DNA from: Streptomyces albicerus
GTDB lineage: Bacteria > Actinomycetota > Actinomycetes > Streptomycetales > Streptomycetaceae
Reading direction: 5' to 3'
Assembly: GCF_008905045.1 (NCBI RefSeq)
Contig: NZ_VWMY01000072.1
Span: 1-48,898, forward strand
Length of the DNA stretch: 48,898 nucleotides
The position numbers were made by a program, and so were the translations under genes. Under the pieces are notes generated by a model. That model was not told the DNA's origin, searched no databases, and saw only the letters and a list, made by a program, of their open reading frames with translations. Below, one piece after another: positions 7,612 to 17,253 of the stretch; position 1 is the first letter of the stretch; each line of letters starts with the position of its first letter.

Positions 7612-8202
7612 ATGGATGAGGACGAGAGGGCCGACAAGGAGCCGACGAAGCCGGGGGAGTCGGAGGAGTCGGAGCTTCTGCCGGCCTGGGGGTGTGTCGT
7701 TCTCCTGTGCGGCGTGCTGGTCGCCCTGGTGGTGTGTGCCGGAGCGATCTTCCAGGTCCTGGCCACGACGAACGTCAAACTCGTCCACACAGGAGGCCCT
7801 GCCCCGGACACCGAGTTCAGCTCCCGCCACGTGGGCGCCGGTCTCACCGACAACGAGCGCTACACCTTCACCTGGCGGGTGCGCGACAGCCTCGAAAGCA
7901 CCCTGAGCGTCCGGCGGTGGTTGTCCGTGCCCCACCTCCGCCGCGTCGACGACGTGTCGGGCGCGCTGACCGCGTACGTCCCGGCGGGCTGCGTGGACCG
8001 TGCGATCCGGTGGCGGATCACCGTCAACGGGCGGGAGGCCGGCGCCGGTACCTTCCAGGGGCAGGAGGCATACGTTGTTCCCACCGACTATTCCTCGGAC
8101 GGCGACCTGGACACCGTCGTGGTAGCCGCGGACTGGGACGGTGGCACCGAGGCGTGCCCCCGATTCCGGCTGGTGTGGGACACCAAGGCGCTGGAGCCGT
8201 AG
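7612..8202 (+). CDS. Membrane-anchored protein of unknown function
   Basis: I do not recognise this 196-residue protein. It begins MDEDERADKEPTKPGESEES, an acidic cytoplasmic stretch. One membrane helix follows at about residues 29-55 (WGCVVLLCGVLVALVVCAG), then a soluble domain of about 140 residues that would lie outside the cell. The ATG at 7612 was chosen because the acidic leader and helix follow it directly. The longer in-frame GTG at 7489 adds a Pro/Gly/Arg-rich stretch. No good ribosome site precedes 7612, so the start is uncertain. It is divergent from the ABC importer; no functional link is evident. Confidence 0.6.
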   Translation: MDEDERADKEPTKPGESEESELLPAWGCVVLLCGVLVALVVCAGAIFQVLATTNVKLVHTGGPAPDTEFSSRHVGAGLTDNERYTFTWRVRDSLESTLSVRRWLSVPHLRRVDDVSGALTAYVPAGCVDRAIRWRITVNGREAGAGTFQGQEAYVVPTDYSSDGDLDTVVVAADWDGGTEACPRFRLVWDTKALEP

Positions 8203-8445
8203 ATCGCCGACGAATCCGACCTGCACCCACCCACGCGAGGTCCACTACACCGTCACGTCTGGTGCACCCACAAGTTGAGCCAGAGTCAAAATTCACCGAA
8301 ATCCACATGCCTCAATCCGAGGCGTTCCGCGTGCCCGCCGGGCCGGGAGGCTGGTTGAGTGCATGTTTCGACCTTCGGCGTCGTCGGACCACGTGCTGCT
8401 CGACGCGGGGGACCGGTCCCGGCCTGGTAGCCCTACTCTCGCGAC

Positions 8446-9522
8446 ATGACTTCAGGGGCAGCCGGCGACGCGTGGGCTGAGGCCGCGGGGCTGAACAACC
8501 GCGGTCTCGCCCTGGTAGAGGAGGGACGGCTTCAGGAGGCGATCGTCGCTTATCAGCGAGCCGTCGACGTCAGCCGGGCCGCCGGTCTCCCGAAGGCCCT
8601 GGCAACCGCGTTGGACAACCTGTCAGTGACCACTGCATGGTGCGGCCGGATCAAGGAGGCTCTCGCCGCCCATGGCGAGGCCCTCGCGACTTTCCAGTCG
8701 CTGGGCGACGTGGACGGCGAGAGCAGCGCGCTGTCCAACCTCGCTGCCATCCACATCAGAGCAGGCTGGTCCCAGGCCGCAGTCGCCGCGCAGCAGCGAG
8801 CCATCGAGGTCTGCCGCGCTGCCGGCAACCGGTCGGGCGAGGGCCGGGCCCGCTCGCACCTCGGCCAGGTCCTCGCCGGGGAAGGGCATCTGGCAGGCGC
8901 GATCCAGGCCCACCAGGAAGCCGTCGACATCTGGCGCGGGCTTGCCGACCGGGAAGCCGAGGCCCGGGAATTGAAGACCCTGGCCCTTCGGCTGGCCGAG
9001 GCACGCCGGTACACCGCCGCGCGGCAGGCCGCGGAACAGGCCGTCAGCGTACTCAGGGGCATCGGCCGGCAGGCGGAGGCCGCCGATCTCGGGGAGTGGC
9101 TGGAGTCTCTCCCGGTGAACGGGGCTGAGGAGCCCGGGATCCCGGGGAGGGACGAACGCACGGCCTTGACCCGGGTCCACACCGTGGGCTGTGTTCCGTC
9201 CCTCGCCGCTGCCGGCGCGGTCATCACCTTCCTGTTGGAGGGCCCGTGGATTCTGGTGGCGGCGCTGTCCGTGGTCGCCGCCGTGGGATGGGGGACCTGC
9301 ATGAATTCCCTCGCCTGCCTGGCCGTGGGCGCGGTGATCGTCTGGAAGTCCTGGGGGACGTGGTGGCTTCTCGGCGGTCTGGCACTGCTGGTGATCGGCA
9401 GCATCTCGCCGGCCTCGGCTGCCCGCGTGCGTATGACCGGCACCCAGGCAGCGCTCGGTATCAGCACCCGCCTCGATCCGAGTGAGGCGAAAGGCCGGGA
9501 GGGGCGCCAACAGGAGGATTGA
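8446..9522 (+). CDS. Tetratricopeptide-repeat protein with C-terminal membrane segments
   Basis: The 358-residue protein has about four to five TPR units in residues 10-205 (for example LNNRGLALVEEGRLQEAIVAY, LSNLAAIHIRAGWSQAAVAAQ and RSHLGQVLAGEGHLAGAIQAH). TPRs bind partner proteins. A linker and about three to four hydrophobic segments follow (residues 245-325), so the TPR domain is probably held at the inner membrane. TACTCT at 8434-8439 ends 6 nt before the ATG, and no Shine-Dalgarno sequence is present; this indicates a leaderless mRNA. TPR domains of this kind are often parts of Streptomyces regulators or NTPases, but no enzymatic domain is seen. Confidence 0.75.
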   Translation: MTSGAAGDAWAEAAGLNNRGLALVEEGRLQEAIVAYQRAVDVSRAAGLPKALATALDNLSVTTAWCGRIKEALAAHGEALATFQSLGDVDGESSALSNLAAIHIRAGWSQAAVAAQQRAIEVCRAAGNRSGEGRARSHLGQVLAGEGHLAGAIQAHQEAVDIWRGLADREAEARELKTLALRLAEARRYTAARQAAEQAVSVLRGIGRQAEAADLGEWLESLPVNGAEEPGIPGRDERTALTRVHTVGCVPSLAAAGAVITFLLEGPWILVAALSVVAAVGWGTCMNSLACLAVGAVIVWKSWGTWWLLGGLALLVIGSISPASAARVRMTGTQAALGISTRLDPSEAKGREGRQQED

Positions 9523-9796
9523 GCCGCGCGCCTTTGGTCGAGTCGGCTCACGAGACACGGCCGTATCCGGGATCGATGAGTGAGCAGGCGGCCGATACTG
9601 CCGTGCGTAACGGCCTGCGAGTTCGCGGAACACCGCGGCAAGCCGGATGAGGTAGGGGCGGCGCGGGCTCGGGAACGCGCGCACGGTTCCGACGCCCCGG
9701 AAACGCCGGCGGCGATGCGCGGCGCGGGCGATCTCGCAGCCGTTGACGCGGCGAACTCGGCGCCGCCAGACCGCCCGCCCTACTGAACGTCACCGA
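9523..9796. other. Gene-free stretch between the TPR gene and the 31-bp repeats
   Basis: Short open frames exist here on both strands (for example 9580-9786 plus and 9548-9793 minus), but their products are low-complexity Arg/Pro/Ala sequence without a ribosome site or family resemblance. A 24-codon frame from the ATG at 9576 is also unconvincing. With the insertion-sequence-like repeats next to it, the stretch may be debris of a lost element. Confidence 0.5.
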
Positions 9797-9888
9797 TGCT
9801 CATGATCACCCGGAAACGCTCGAACGGTGCTCATGATCACCCGGAAACGCTCGAACGGTGCTCATGATCAGGCGGAATTGCTCACGAA
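9797..9888. repeat. 31-bp direct repeats resembling an insertion-sequence end
   Basis: Two identical 31-bp units (9797-9827 and 9828-9858) begin TGCTCATGATCACCCGGAAA and end with CGCTCGAACGG. A third, diverged unit (9859-9888) starts TGCTCATGATCA and then differs. Multiple terminal repeats of this size and the TGATCA core are features I associate with IS21-like elements. No transposase gene is next to it, so this looks like a solo end or scar. Confidence 0.55.
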
Positions 9889-9907
9889 ACCGTGGATCCA
9901 GGACGCA

Positions 9908-11329
9908 TCACAGACGCCGTGCCTTCAGCGCCATGTGCAGGAGTAGTCGGTCCTCGCCGTCGTCCAGGTCCAGGCCGGTGAGCTGTTCGACGCGGGACAG
10001 GCGGTAGTAGAGGGTCTGGCGGTGGATGCCCAGTTCGGCGGCCGTGCGGCCGGCCTGGCCGGCGCAGTCGAGGAACACCTCGGTGGTGCGGGCGAGTTCG
10101 TGGTGGGCCGGGGCCAGGAGGGGGCGTACGGCCGGGTCGTGGGCGGCGTCCGCGGGGAGCATCGTCAGCAGGCGGAACGCGCCGATGGACGCCCAGCGGG
10201 CGACGGGACCCAGCCGGGGTTCCGCCAGCGCGGCGCGCGCCGCGGCCGACGCCTCCTGCCAGGCGGCGCCGAGGTCGGCGAGACCGGTACGGGGGACGGC
10301 GATTCCGGCCGCGGGCGGTCCGGAGCGAGGGCCGCGCGGCTCCGCCGCGTGCCTGGGCCCGGCGGCCCGAGGTTGGTCTGCCGTCTGCGTGGCTCCTCCC
10401 GGACCGCCGGACTCGTGTGGCGGCTGCGCGTGCCCCGGGCCCCGGGGGCTGTCCGCCCCCTCGCGGCGCGTGGATGCCGCGGCGCCGGTGGCCGGTTGCC
10501 CGAGCTCGGCTCCCCGTACTCCCTGTGCTCCCCGTACTCCCTCGGCCCTCTCCAGCAGGCGCGCGGCCGCTGTCGTCGCCGGGGTCAGGACCTCCGGTGA
10601 GCGGAGGCGGACGAGTAGGGCCAGGCCCTGGTCGGTGGGGCCCCAGGGGAGGGTGCAGAGGGCGGTGGCGGCCGGGATGGTGCGGACCGACGGGGCGTCG
10701 TCGGGGTTGGACGAGGGCCACGGGGCCACGCAGATGATCGTGTGGAGGGCGTCCGCGCGGGCGCCGAGCGCCGTGCGGAGGTCGGCCACCGCCATGTCGC
10801 GTTGCCAGCCGCTGTCGGCGGTCAGGACGGCGCGCAGTTCCCGGGTCAGGTCCGCGCCCGCCTGGGCCTCGTCCGCCAGGAGGGCGCCGATGCGGGGGGT
10901 CACCTCCATGGCCGCGGAGAGTTGCCGGTCGGTGGGGCCCGGGTCGTCGGCCAGGAGCCATACGTAGCCGAGGACGACCCCCCGATGGCGTACCGGGAGG
11001 CAGACCCGGCCCCGGTAGACGCCCGCCTCCGGGGTGGGCGGGATGCGGACCGGGCCCGTGGCCCGGGCGATGCCGAAGCCCTCGAACCACGTGCGGACCG
11101 CGGCCGTGGAGCGGCGCGTGAGGATCGACCGGGCGCGTACGGGGTCCAAGGAGGAGGGGTCCAGCTCGCCCTCGCTGTCGTACGCGCCGAAGGCGATCAG
11201 CTCGAAATCGCGGTTCTCCAGCGTCGCGGGCGCCCCGAGGAGCTCCGAGATCTCGTCCACCAGCTCCTGGTAGTCACCCACGTTTTTATAGGGCGCAGCG
11301 TCCGACGTCACCCGGGCATTCTGCCCCAT
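9908..11329 (-). CDS. PucR/CdaR-type transcriptional regulator, probable activator of proline catabolism
   Basis: The 473-residue protein ends with the PucR C-terminal helix-turn-helix (DCAGQAGRTAAELGIHRQTLYYRL through LHMALKARRL). Its N-terminal half is a sensor region (GDYQELVDEISELLGAP onwards, then CLPVRHRGVVLGYVWLL). It is divergent from proline dehydrogenase and P5C dehydrogenase, and such regulators commonly control those genes, probably in response to proline. Residues about 257-345 form a Pro/Gly/Ala/Arg-rich, probably disordered insert in the middle of the domain. It includes GVRGAQ-GVRGAE from an 18-bp duplication at 10509-10542. The ATG at 11329 has no clear ribosome site; GTG at 11311 is an alternative. 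Confidence 0.85.
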   Translation of the reverse strand: MGQNARVTSDAAPYKNVGDYQELVDEISELLGAPATLENRDFELIAFGAYDSEGELDPSSLDPVRARSILTRRSTAAVRTWFEGFGIARATGPVRIPPTPEAGVYRGRVCLPVRHRGVVLGYVWLLADDPGPTDRQLSAAMEVTPRIGALLADEAQAGADLTRELRAVLTADSGWQRDMAVADLRTALGARADALHTIICVAPWPSSNPDDAPSVRTIPAATALCTLPWGPTDQGLALLVRLRSPEVLTPATTAAARLLERAEGVRGAQGVRGAELGQPATGAAASTRREGADSPRGPGHAQPPHESGGPGGATQTADQPRAAGPRHAAEPRGPRSGPPAAGIAVPRTGLADLGAAWQEASAAARAALAEPRLGPVARWASIGAFRLLTMLPADAAHDPAVRPLLAPAHHELARTTEVFLDCAGQAGRTAAELGIHRQTLYYRLSRVEQLTGLDLDDGEDRLLLHMALKARRL

Positions 11330-11491
11330 TTACGCGCGGCCTTCATACATCTGTCTGAGATCCAGGGCACGGATGCGTGACAGCTGTCGATGGCCGACGA
11401 TCGGAGGGATCCTTAAGTTTCACGGTGGTTCTCCGTGCCGTCCCCGACTGGTCGGGATTCGGCCTCCTGCTGGCCCTTGTGGAGGTGCCCC
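11330..11491. promoter_or_regulatory. Divergent regulatory region between pucR-type gene and proline dehydrogenase
   Basis: This 162-bp region must hold both promoters. Small hairpins are visible: CACGG/CCGTG around 11420-11440, and CCCGAC-TG-GTCGGG near 11444-11457 in the leader of the proline dehydrogenase gene. I could not identify a -35/-10 pair with confidence. Confidence 0.4.
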
Positions 11492-12418
11492 GTGCTGGGT
11501 CCCGTGATTCTCGCCGCGTCGCGCAGCGACCGGATCCGTCGTCTGGTCTCGGCGGCCCCGGTGACCAAGCAGGTCGTCGACCGGTTCATCCCCGGCGAGT
11601 CCGTCGACGACGTAGTGCCGATCATCCAGGACCTCACGGCCAAGGGCCTTGAGGTCACCATGGACGTCGTCGGCGAGGACATCACCACCCCCGAACAGGC
11701 CATGGCCGCCCGTGACGCGTACCTGGAGCTCATCGACCGCCTCAAAGAGCTGGACCTCGGCGCGCGCGCCGAGATGTCGGTGAAACTGTCCATGTTCGGG
11801 CAGGCGCTACCCGGCGGCCACGAGCTCGCCCTCGCCAACGTCCGGCCCGTCGTCGAGGCCGCCGCCGCCATCGGGACCACGGTCACGCTGGACGCCGAGG
11901 ACCACACCACCCTCGACTCGATGTTCGCCATCCACGAGGAGCTGCGGAAGGACTTCCCGCAGACCGGCTGCGTGATCCAGGCCTACCTCTTCCGCACCGA
12001 GGCCGACGCCCGCCGTCTCGCCGCGAGCGGCAGCCGCGTACGGCTCGTGAAGGGCGCGTACAAGGAGCCCGCCGAGGTCGCGTACCAGCAGAAGGCCGAG
12101 ACCGACAAGGCGTACGTCCGCATCCTGCGCATCCTGATGGAGGGCGCCGGGTACCCGATGATCGGGTCCCACGACCCGCGCCTCATCTCCATCGCCCAGG
12201 AGCTGGCCCGGCGCGCCGGACGCAAGCTCGACGAGTACGAGTTCCAGATGCTGTACGGGATCAGGAGCGACGAGCACCTGCGGCTCGCCGCCGAAGGCCA
12301 CCGCATGCGGGTCTACACCGCGTACGGCACCGACTGGTACGGCTATTTCATGCGCCGCCTCGCGGAGAAGCCGGCGAACCTCCTCTTCTTCGCCCGCTCG
12401 ATCCTCACCAAGAGTTGA
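11492..12418 (+). CDS. Proline dehydrogenase (monofunctional, FAD-dependent)
   Basis: The 308-residue enzyme oxidises L-proline to delta-1-pyrroline-5-carboxylate, passing electrons from FAD to the respiratory chain. The (beta/alpha)8 PRODH barrel shows DAEDHTTLDSMF, the RLVKGAYKEP block, and the C-terminal QMLYGIRSDEHLRL followed by VYTAYGTDWYGYFMRRLAEKP, which carries the conserved Arg pair for the substrate carboxylate. The GTG start at 11492 is set by GGAGG at 11481-11485, 6 nt upstream. The longer frame adds 19 unrelated residues. The length is that of monofunctional PRODH rather than bifunctional PutA. The next enzyme of the pathway follows after about 100 bp. Confidence 0.93.
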   Translation: MLGPVILAASRSDRIRRLVSAAPVTKQVVDRFIPGESVDDVVPIIQDLTAKGLEVTMDVVGEDITTPEQAMAARDAYLELIDRLKELDLGARAEMSVKLSMFGQALPGGHELALANVRPVVEAAAAIGTTVTLDAEDHTTLDSMFAIHEELRKDFPQTGCVIQAYLFRTEADARRLAASGSRVRLVKGAYKEPAEVAYQQKAETDKAYVRILRILMEGAGYPMIGSHDPRLISIAQELARRAGRKLDEYEFQMLYGIRSDEHLRLAAEGHRMRVYTAYGTDWYGYFMRRLAEKPANLLFFARSILTKS

Positions 12419-12483
12419 GATCAAGAGCTGACCAAGAGCTGAGACCCAAGAGCTGAGACCAAGAGTTGAGAACAAGGGCCTGA
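12409..12483. repeat. Six degenerate copies of CAAGAGYTGA across the stop codon of proline dehydrogenase
   Basis: Copies begin at 12409, 12422, 12433, 12447, 12460 and 12473, with steps of 13, 11, 14, 13 and 13 bp. They read CAAGAGTTGA or CAAGAGCTGA; the last is CAAGGGCCTGA. The first copy contains the TGA of the proline dehydrogenase gene, so the array appears to be a slippage expansion of the gene's 3' end into the intergenic space. Confidence 0.65.
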
Positions 12484-12520
12484 GCCCCGAAAACACCGCT
12501 CACTAAGGAGTACGGAAACC

Positions 12521-14152
<1,632 letters not shown>

Positions 14153-14182
14153 CGTCCCAGGCGCACTTGCGGGCACACTCAC

Positions 14183-14221
14183 GGGCCAGGCACCCGCCGG
14201 CAAAGGGCGGTGACCTGGCCC
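14183..14221 (+). terminator. Hairpin downstream of the proline operon
   Basis: GGGCCAGG (14183-14190) pairs perfectly with CCTGGCCC (14214-14221). The loop contains a further weaker stem (CACCCGCC against GGGCGGTG). It lies 30 bp after the P5C dehydrogenase stop and ends before the promoter of the next gene. No T tract follows. Confidence 0.5.
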
Positions 14222-14253
14222 GCGTGCGTGTCCGTCCGGGCAGACTCTCCATC

Positions 14254-15129
14254 ATGACGTGGACGAAGAGCGCGACCGAGACGGTCACGACCGACGACGG
14301 CTTACGGCTGTGGGCGGCCCGGAGCGGACGCGGCGGCCGGGGCGAGCCGCTGGTGCTGTGCCACGGCGGGCCCGGCCTGTGGGACATGTTCGAGGACGTG
14401 GCGGGGCTGTTCACCGACACGGCCACAGTGGTCCGCTGGGACCAGCGCGGCTGCGGACGGTCGGAGCGGTGCGACGGGCCGTGGACGAGCGAGCGGTTCG
14501 TGGCCGACCTGGACGCGGTGCGCCGGCACTTCGGGCTGGAGCGGATGGCGCTGCTCGGCCACTCCTGGGGTGCGCAACTGGCGCTGAGCTACGCGCTGGC
14601 CCACCCGGAGCAGGTCAGCGCCCTGGTCTATGTGAGCGGTATCGGGATCGGGCCGGACTCCGAGTGGTACGACGCGTACAAGCGCAACTTCACCGCGCGG
14701 CTCGGCGAGCGGCCCGAACGGCTGGCCCACTTCCATGAGTTGACAAGCCGTCAGGGCCCGACCGAGGCCGAGCAACGGGAGACGGCCGTGCTGCGGTGGT
14801 CGGTCGAGTTCGTGGACCGCGAGCGGGATCTGGAGCACGCCGGGCGCATGGCCGACCCCTGGTTCGAGATCAACGATGACTGCAACAAGGTCCTCAACGC
14901 CGAGCGGAAGAGCACCTGGGGCACTCCGGAGCTGTACGCGGCCTGCCAGACACTCGACCTGCCCGTGGTCGTCGTCGACGGGGCGCGGGACATCCGGCCG
15001 CGCTCGGCGGTGGACTCGCTGGAACGGGCCCTGCCACGCGTGCGGCGCACGATCCTCGCGGAGGCCGGGCACCTGCCCTGGGTCGAGGACCCGAAGGGCT
15101 TCCGGGAGGCGGTCACATCGGTACTGTGA
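14254..15129 (+). CDS. Alpha/beta hydrolase, proline iminopeptidase-like (S33 type)
   Basis: The 291-residue cytoplasmic hydrolase has the oxyanion-hole motif HGGPG at residues 37-41 and the nucleophile elbow GHSWGA with Ser104. Probable Asp246 lies in VDGARDIRP and His273 in AEAGHLPW, completing the triad. HGGPG and DQRGCGRS are characteristic of prolyl aminopeptidase and its relatives. Its place next to proline catabolism would suit release of N-terminal proline, but this is inference and many family members are esterases. The start at 14254 is supported by CAGACT (14241-14246), which ends 7 nt before the ATG with no ribosome site, suggesting a leaderless mRNA. The frame is open much further upstream only as a shadow of the previous gene. 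Confidence 0.85.
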   Translation: MTWTKSATETVTTDDGLRLWAARSGRGGRGEPLVLCHGGPGLWDMFEDVAGLFTDTATVVRWDQRGCGRSERCDGPWTSERFVADLDAVRRHFGLERMALLGHSWGAQLALSYALAHPEQVSALVYVSGIGIGPDSEWYDAYKRNFTARLGERPERLAHFHELTSRQGPTEAEQRETAVLRWSVEFVDRERDLEHAGRMADPWFEINDDCNKVLNAERKSTWGTPELYAACQTLDLPVVVVDGARDIRPRSAVDSLERALPRVRRTILAEAGHLPWVEDPKGFREAVTSVL

Positions 15130-15157
15130 TCGGCCCCGGGGGAGCCGATCACAGTAC
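15121..15157. terminator. Bidirectional terminator between hydrolase and GH97 genes
   Basis: GTACTGTGATCGGC (15121-15134) and GCCGATCACAGTAC (15144-15157) form a perfect 14-bp stem around a 9-nt loop. The hydrolase stop codon (TGA at 15127-15129) lies inside the left arm. The two flanking genes converge here, so the hairpin can serve both. Confidence 0.8.
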
Positions 15158-15166
15158 GCGCAGGCG

Positions 15167-17098
15167 TCAGCGGTCGCAGCTCGTACGGCCCTCGTGCCAG
15201 CGGCAGGCCAGCGCCGCGAAGCCGCCGTCCGTCACGACCGGGACGGTGAGGGTGTCGCCGCCGCGGACGACGTGCGGCTCCCGGACCAGGCCCGACGGGC
15301 CGTCGGTCACGGTCTCCACGAGCCACTTGCCCGCGCCGAGACGCATGGGTACGTCCACACTCTGGGCCGCGCCCGCGAACGTACCGCCGATGAACCAGCG
15401 GCCGTCGGCCGACCGACGGGCCAGTACCGCCGAGCGGCCCGGGTCGCCGGTGAGCAGCCGGGTCTCCTCCCACCCGCTCGGCAGTTGCTCCAGGTAGCGG
15501 CGGGCCTCCGGACGGCCGTCGTACGACTCCGGGGTGCCGGCGAGGTTCTGGATGCCGGACTCGTAGAGGACGGTCAGGCCCAACTCGCCCGCGTCGGAGC
15601 CGACGTTGGGCCGGTACGGGCGGTGGAAGGCGCCCGGTGTGAAGTCCATGGAGCCGATGACGTTACGGGTGAAGGGGAGCGCCGCCAGTTGCTCGGGCGT
15701 GTTGTTGCGCTTCTCCTCGCCGCCGACGCCCTCCAGCGTCATCACGTGCGGCCAGGTGCGCTGGATGCCCTTGGGGATCGTCGAGCCATGGAAGTTGACC
15801 ATCAGATGGTGCTTCGCGGTGTCCTCCAGAGCCTCGTCGTACCAGCGCATCCGCTCCTGGGACTCCGAGTCCATGAAGTCGATCTTCACACCCTTGACGC
15901 CCCAACGCTCCAGCGTGGACAGCCACTTCTCCCTTTCGACGGGGTCGATGAGGAGGGTGTAGTGGAGCCAGACCTGGATGTCCACGCCGCGTTCCTTGCC
16001 GTAGCGCACCAGCTCGGGCATCCAGCTGTTCGTCTGCCAGTCGGGGTCGATGACATCCCACTCGCCGGGCTTGTAGTACCAGCCCGCGTCCACGACCTCG
16101 TACGGCCACTTCCGCTCGGCCGCGTAGTCGACGTACTTCTTCTGCGCCTCCAGGCTCTGCCCGGCCTCCTTGCCGCCCGCGAGCCAGGTCCAGAGAGCGG
16201 GTCCCGGTTTGATCCAACCAGTGTCGCGGACACGGGACTTGGGGGCGAGGTCGTCGGTGAACGTCGACTCGGTGACCGTGGCCAGATCACCGGTGATCAC
16301 CGCGCGCCAGGGGGTGGTGAGCCTGCCGGACACCTGGACCGGCTCGTCGTTCCACAGACTCACGCCGTACGTCGACGAGTCGGCGGTGTGGGTGAGGTGG
16401 GCGCCCGCGTAGCTGCCGGAGAGGTCCGACTCGGCGATCAGGGCGTAGCCGCCGTCCGTCTTGAAGAGGGCCTGCATCATGTACGCGCCCGCCGGGGCCG
16501 CGGCCGCCGACGGGTAGCGGGAGAAGCGGAGTTCGTTGTCCGCGCGGTAGCCGCCGAGCACGGCTTCCGCCGTGGCGGGGAGGGTGAAGGCGGAGGTCTC
16601 TCGTAGGACGTTTCCGTGGTTGTCGGGCAGGACGTAGCGGTAGGCGACGCCGTCCGGGGCGACCCGGGTCAGCAGGTCGAGGCGGGCGCCGTCCGCCGTG
16701 CGGAAGCGGAAGCGGGACTCGGTCATGCGGACGACACGCTTGTGCGACTTGCCCGCCCGGACGGTGTAGTGCTCCGCGATCGTGCGGTCGGAGCGGCCGG
16801 TGAAGGTCAAGTCCTTGGAGAGGTCGGCCTGTTCGGTGACGAGGCCGACGGGGGACGGTTCGATGACCGTACGGCCGGCGCGTCTCACCGCCAGGGTGGG
16901 GCGGCCGTCGGCCGGGTCGAGGGAGAGCACGGCCGTGGGGGAGCCGTGGGGGCCGCGCACCTCCCAGGACGCGGGAGCCGGGGGAGCCGCGGAGGCCGCG
17001 GGGGCTTCGGCACGGGCCGGAAGCGCCGCCGTGGCTGTGGCGAGAAGTGCGTAACAGAGCGTCAACACGATGGTGCGGGCCCGGGGTTGGACCGCCAT
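15167..17098 (-). CDS. Secreted glycoside hydrolase family 97 (alpha-galactosidase or alpha-glucosidase type)
   Basis: The 643-residue enzyme has a signal peptide (VLTLCYALLATATAALPARA, cleavage near residue 30). A GH97 N-terminal beta-sandwich (about 45-290), a catalytic barrel (about 300-560) and a C-terminal beta domain follow. GVKIDFMDSE places Asp407 where the retaining branch of GH97 has its nucleophile, and MTLEGVGGEE supplies acidic residues near 456. This pattern favours a retaining alpha-galactosidase-like member rather than the inverting SusB type. AGGAGGGG lies 6 nt before the ATG. A promoter TTGACA-N17-CACTCT and two palindromes related by a CATCGGAT core precede it. No transporter for the released sugar is adjacent. 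Confidence 0.9.
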   Translation of the reverse strand: MAVQPRARTIVLTLCYALLATATAALPARAEAPAASAAPPAPASWEVRGPHGSPTAVLSLDPADGRPTLAVRRAGRTVIEPSPVGLVTEQADLSKDLTFTGRSDRTIAEHYTVRAGKSHKRVVRMTESRFRFRTADGARLDLLTRVAPDGVAYRYVLPDNHGNVLRETSAFTLPATAEAVLGGYRADNELRFSRYPSAAAAPAGAYMMQALFKTDGGYALIAESDLSGSYAGAHLTHTADSSTYGVSLWNDEPVQVSGRLTTPWRAVITGDLATVTESTFTDDLAPKSRVRDTGWIKPGPALWTWLAGGKEAGQSLEAQKKYVDYAAERKWPYEVVDAGWYYKPGEWDVIDPDWQTNSWMPELVRYGKERGVDIQVWLHYTLLIDPVEREKWLSTLERWGVKGVKIDFMDSESQERMRWYDEALEDTAKHHLMVNFHGSTIPKGIQRTWPHVMTLEGVGGEEKRNNTPEQLAALPFTRNVIGSMDFTPGAFHRPYRPNVGSDAGELGLTVLYESGIQNLAGTPESYDGRPEARRYLEQLPSGWEETRLLTGDPGRSAVLARRSADGRWFIGGTFAGAAQSVDVPMRLGAGKWLVETVTDGPSGLVREPHVVRGGDTLTVPVVTDGGFAALACRWHEGRTSCDR

Positions 17099-17116
17099 GT
17101 AGAACCCCTCCTGTCG

Positions 17117-17133
17117 CAGTCATCCGATGACTG
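17117..17133. promoter_or_regulatory. Perfect 17-bp palindrome downstream of the GH97 promoter
   Basis: CAGTCATCCGATGACTG is a perfect 8-1-8 inverted repeat located between the predicted transcription start (about 17140) and the GH97 start codon. Its core TCATCCGATGA is the kind of sequence bound by FadR-type GntR repressors; the regulator is not in this window. Confidence 0.6.
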
Positions 17134-17146
17134 GTGGATGAATGTG

Positions 17147-17175
17147 AGAGTGGAGGGGCTATTGTGGGCTGTCAA
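17147..17175 (-). promoter_or_regulatory. Promoter of the GH97 gene (TTGACA-N17-CACTCT)
   Basis: On the minus strand TTGACA (17175-17170), a 17-bp spacer and CACTCT (17152-17147) form a plausible housekeeping promoter. The -35 is a perfect consensus. The predicted start lies close to 17140, about 40 nt before the ATG, and is bracketed by two palindromes. Confidence 0.55.
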
Positions 17176-17187
17176 GGAATACGACAG

Positions 17188-17210
17188 CATCAGACATCGG
17201 ATTGCTGATG
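17188..17210. promoter_or_regulatory. Second palindrome upstream of the GH97 promoter
   Basis: CATCAG-N11-CTGATG has perfect 6-bp outer arms, and its middle contains CATCGGAT, the same core as the palindrome at 17117-17133 in the other orientation. It lies just upstream of the -35 element. With the downstream site it could allow looping repression by one dimeric regulator. Confidence 0.5.
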
Positions 17211-17253
17211 AGCGGTTCAGTAAGGGAGGGATGCGGGTACCCACCCAGGAGGA

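Noticed and set aside
9580..9786. 68-codon gene on the plus strand
   Set aside because: No ribosome site, low-complexity product and no resemblance to any family.
9797..9888. CRISPR array
   Set aside because: The 31-bp units are directly adjacent with no spacers, and no cas gene is present.
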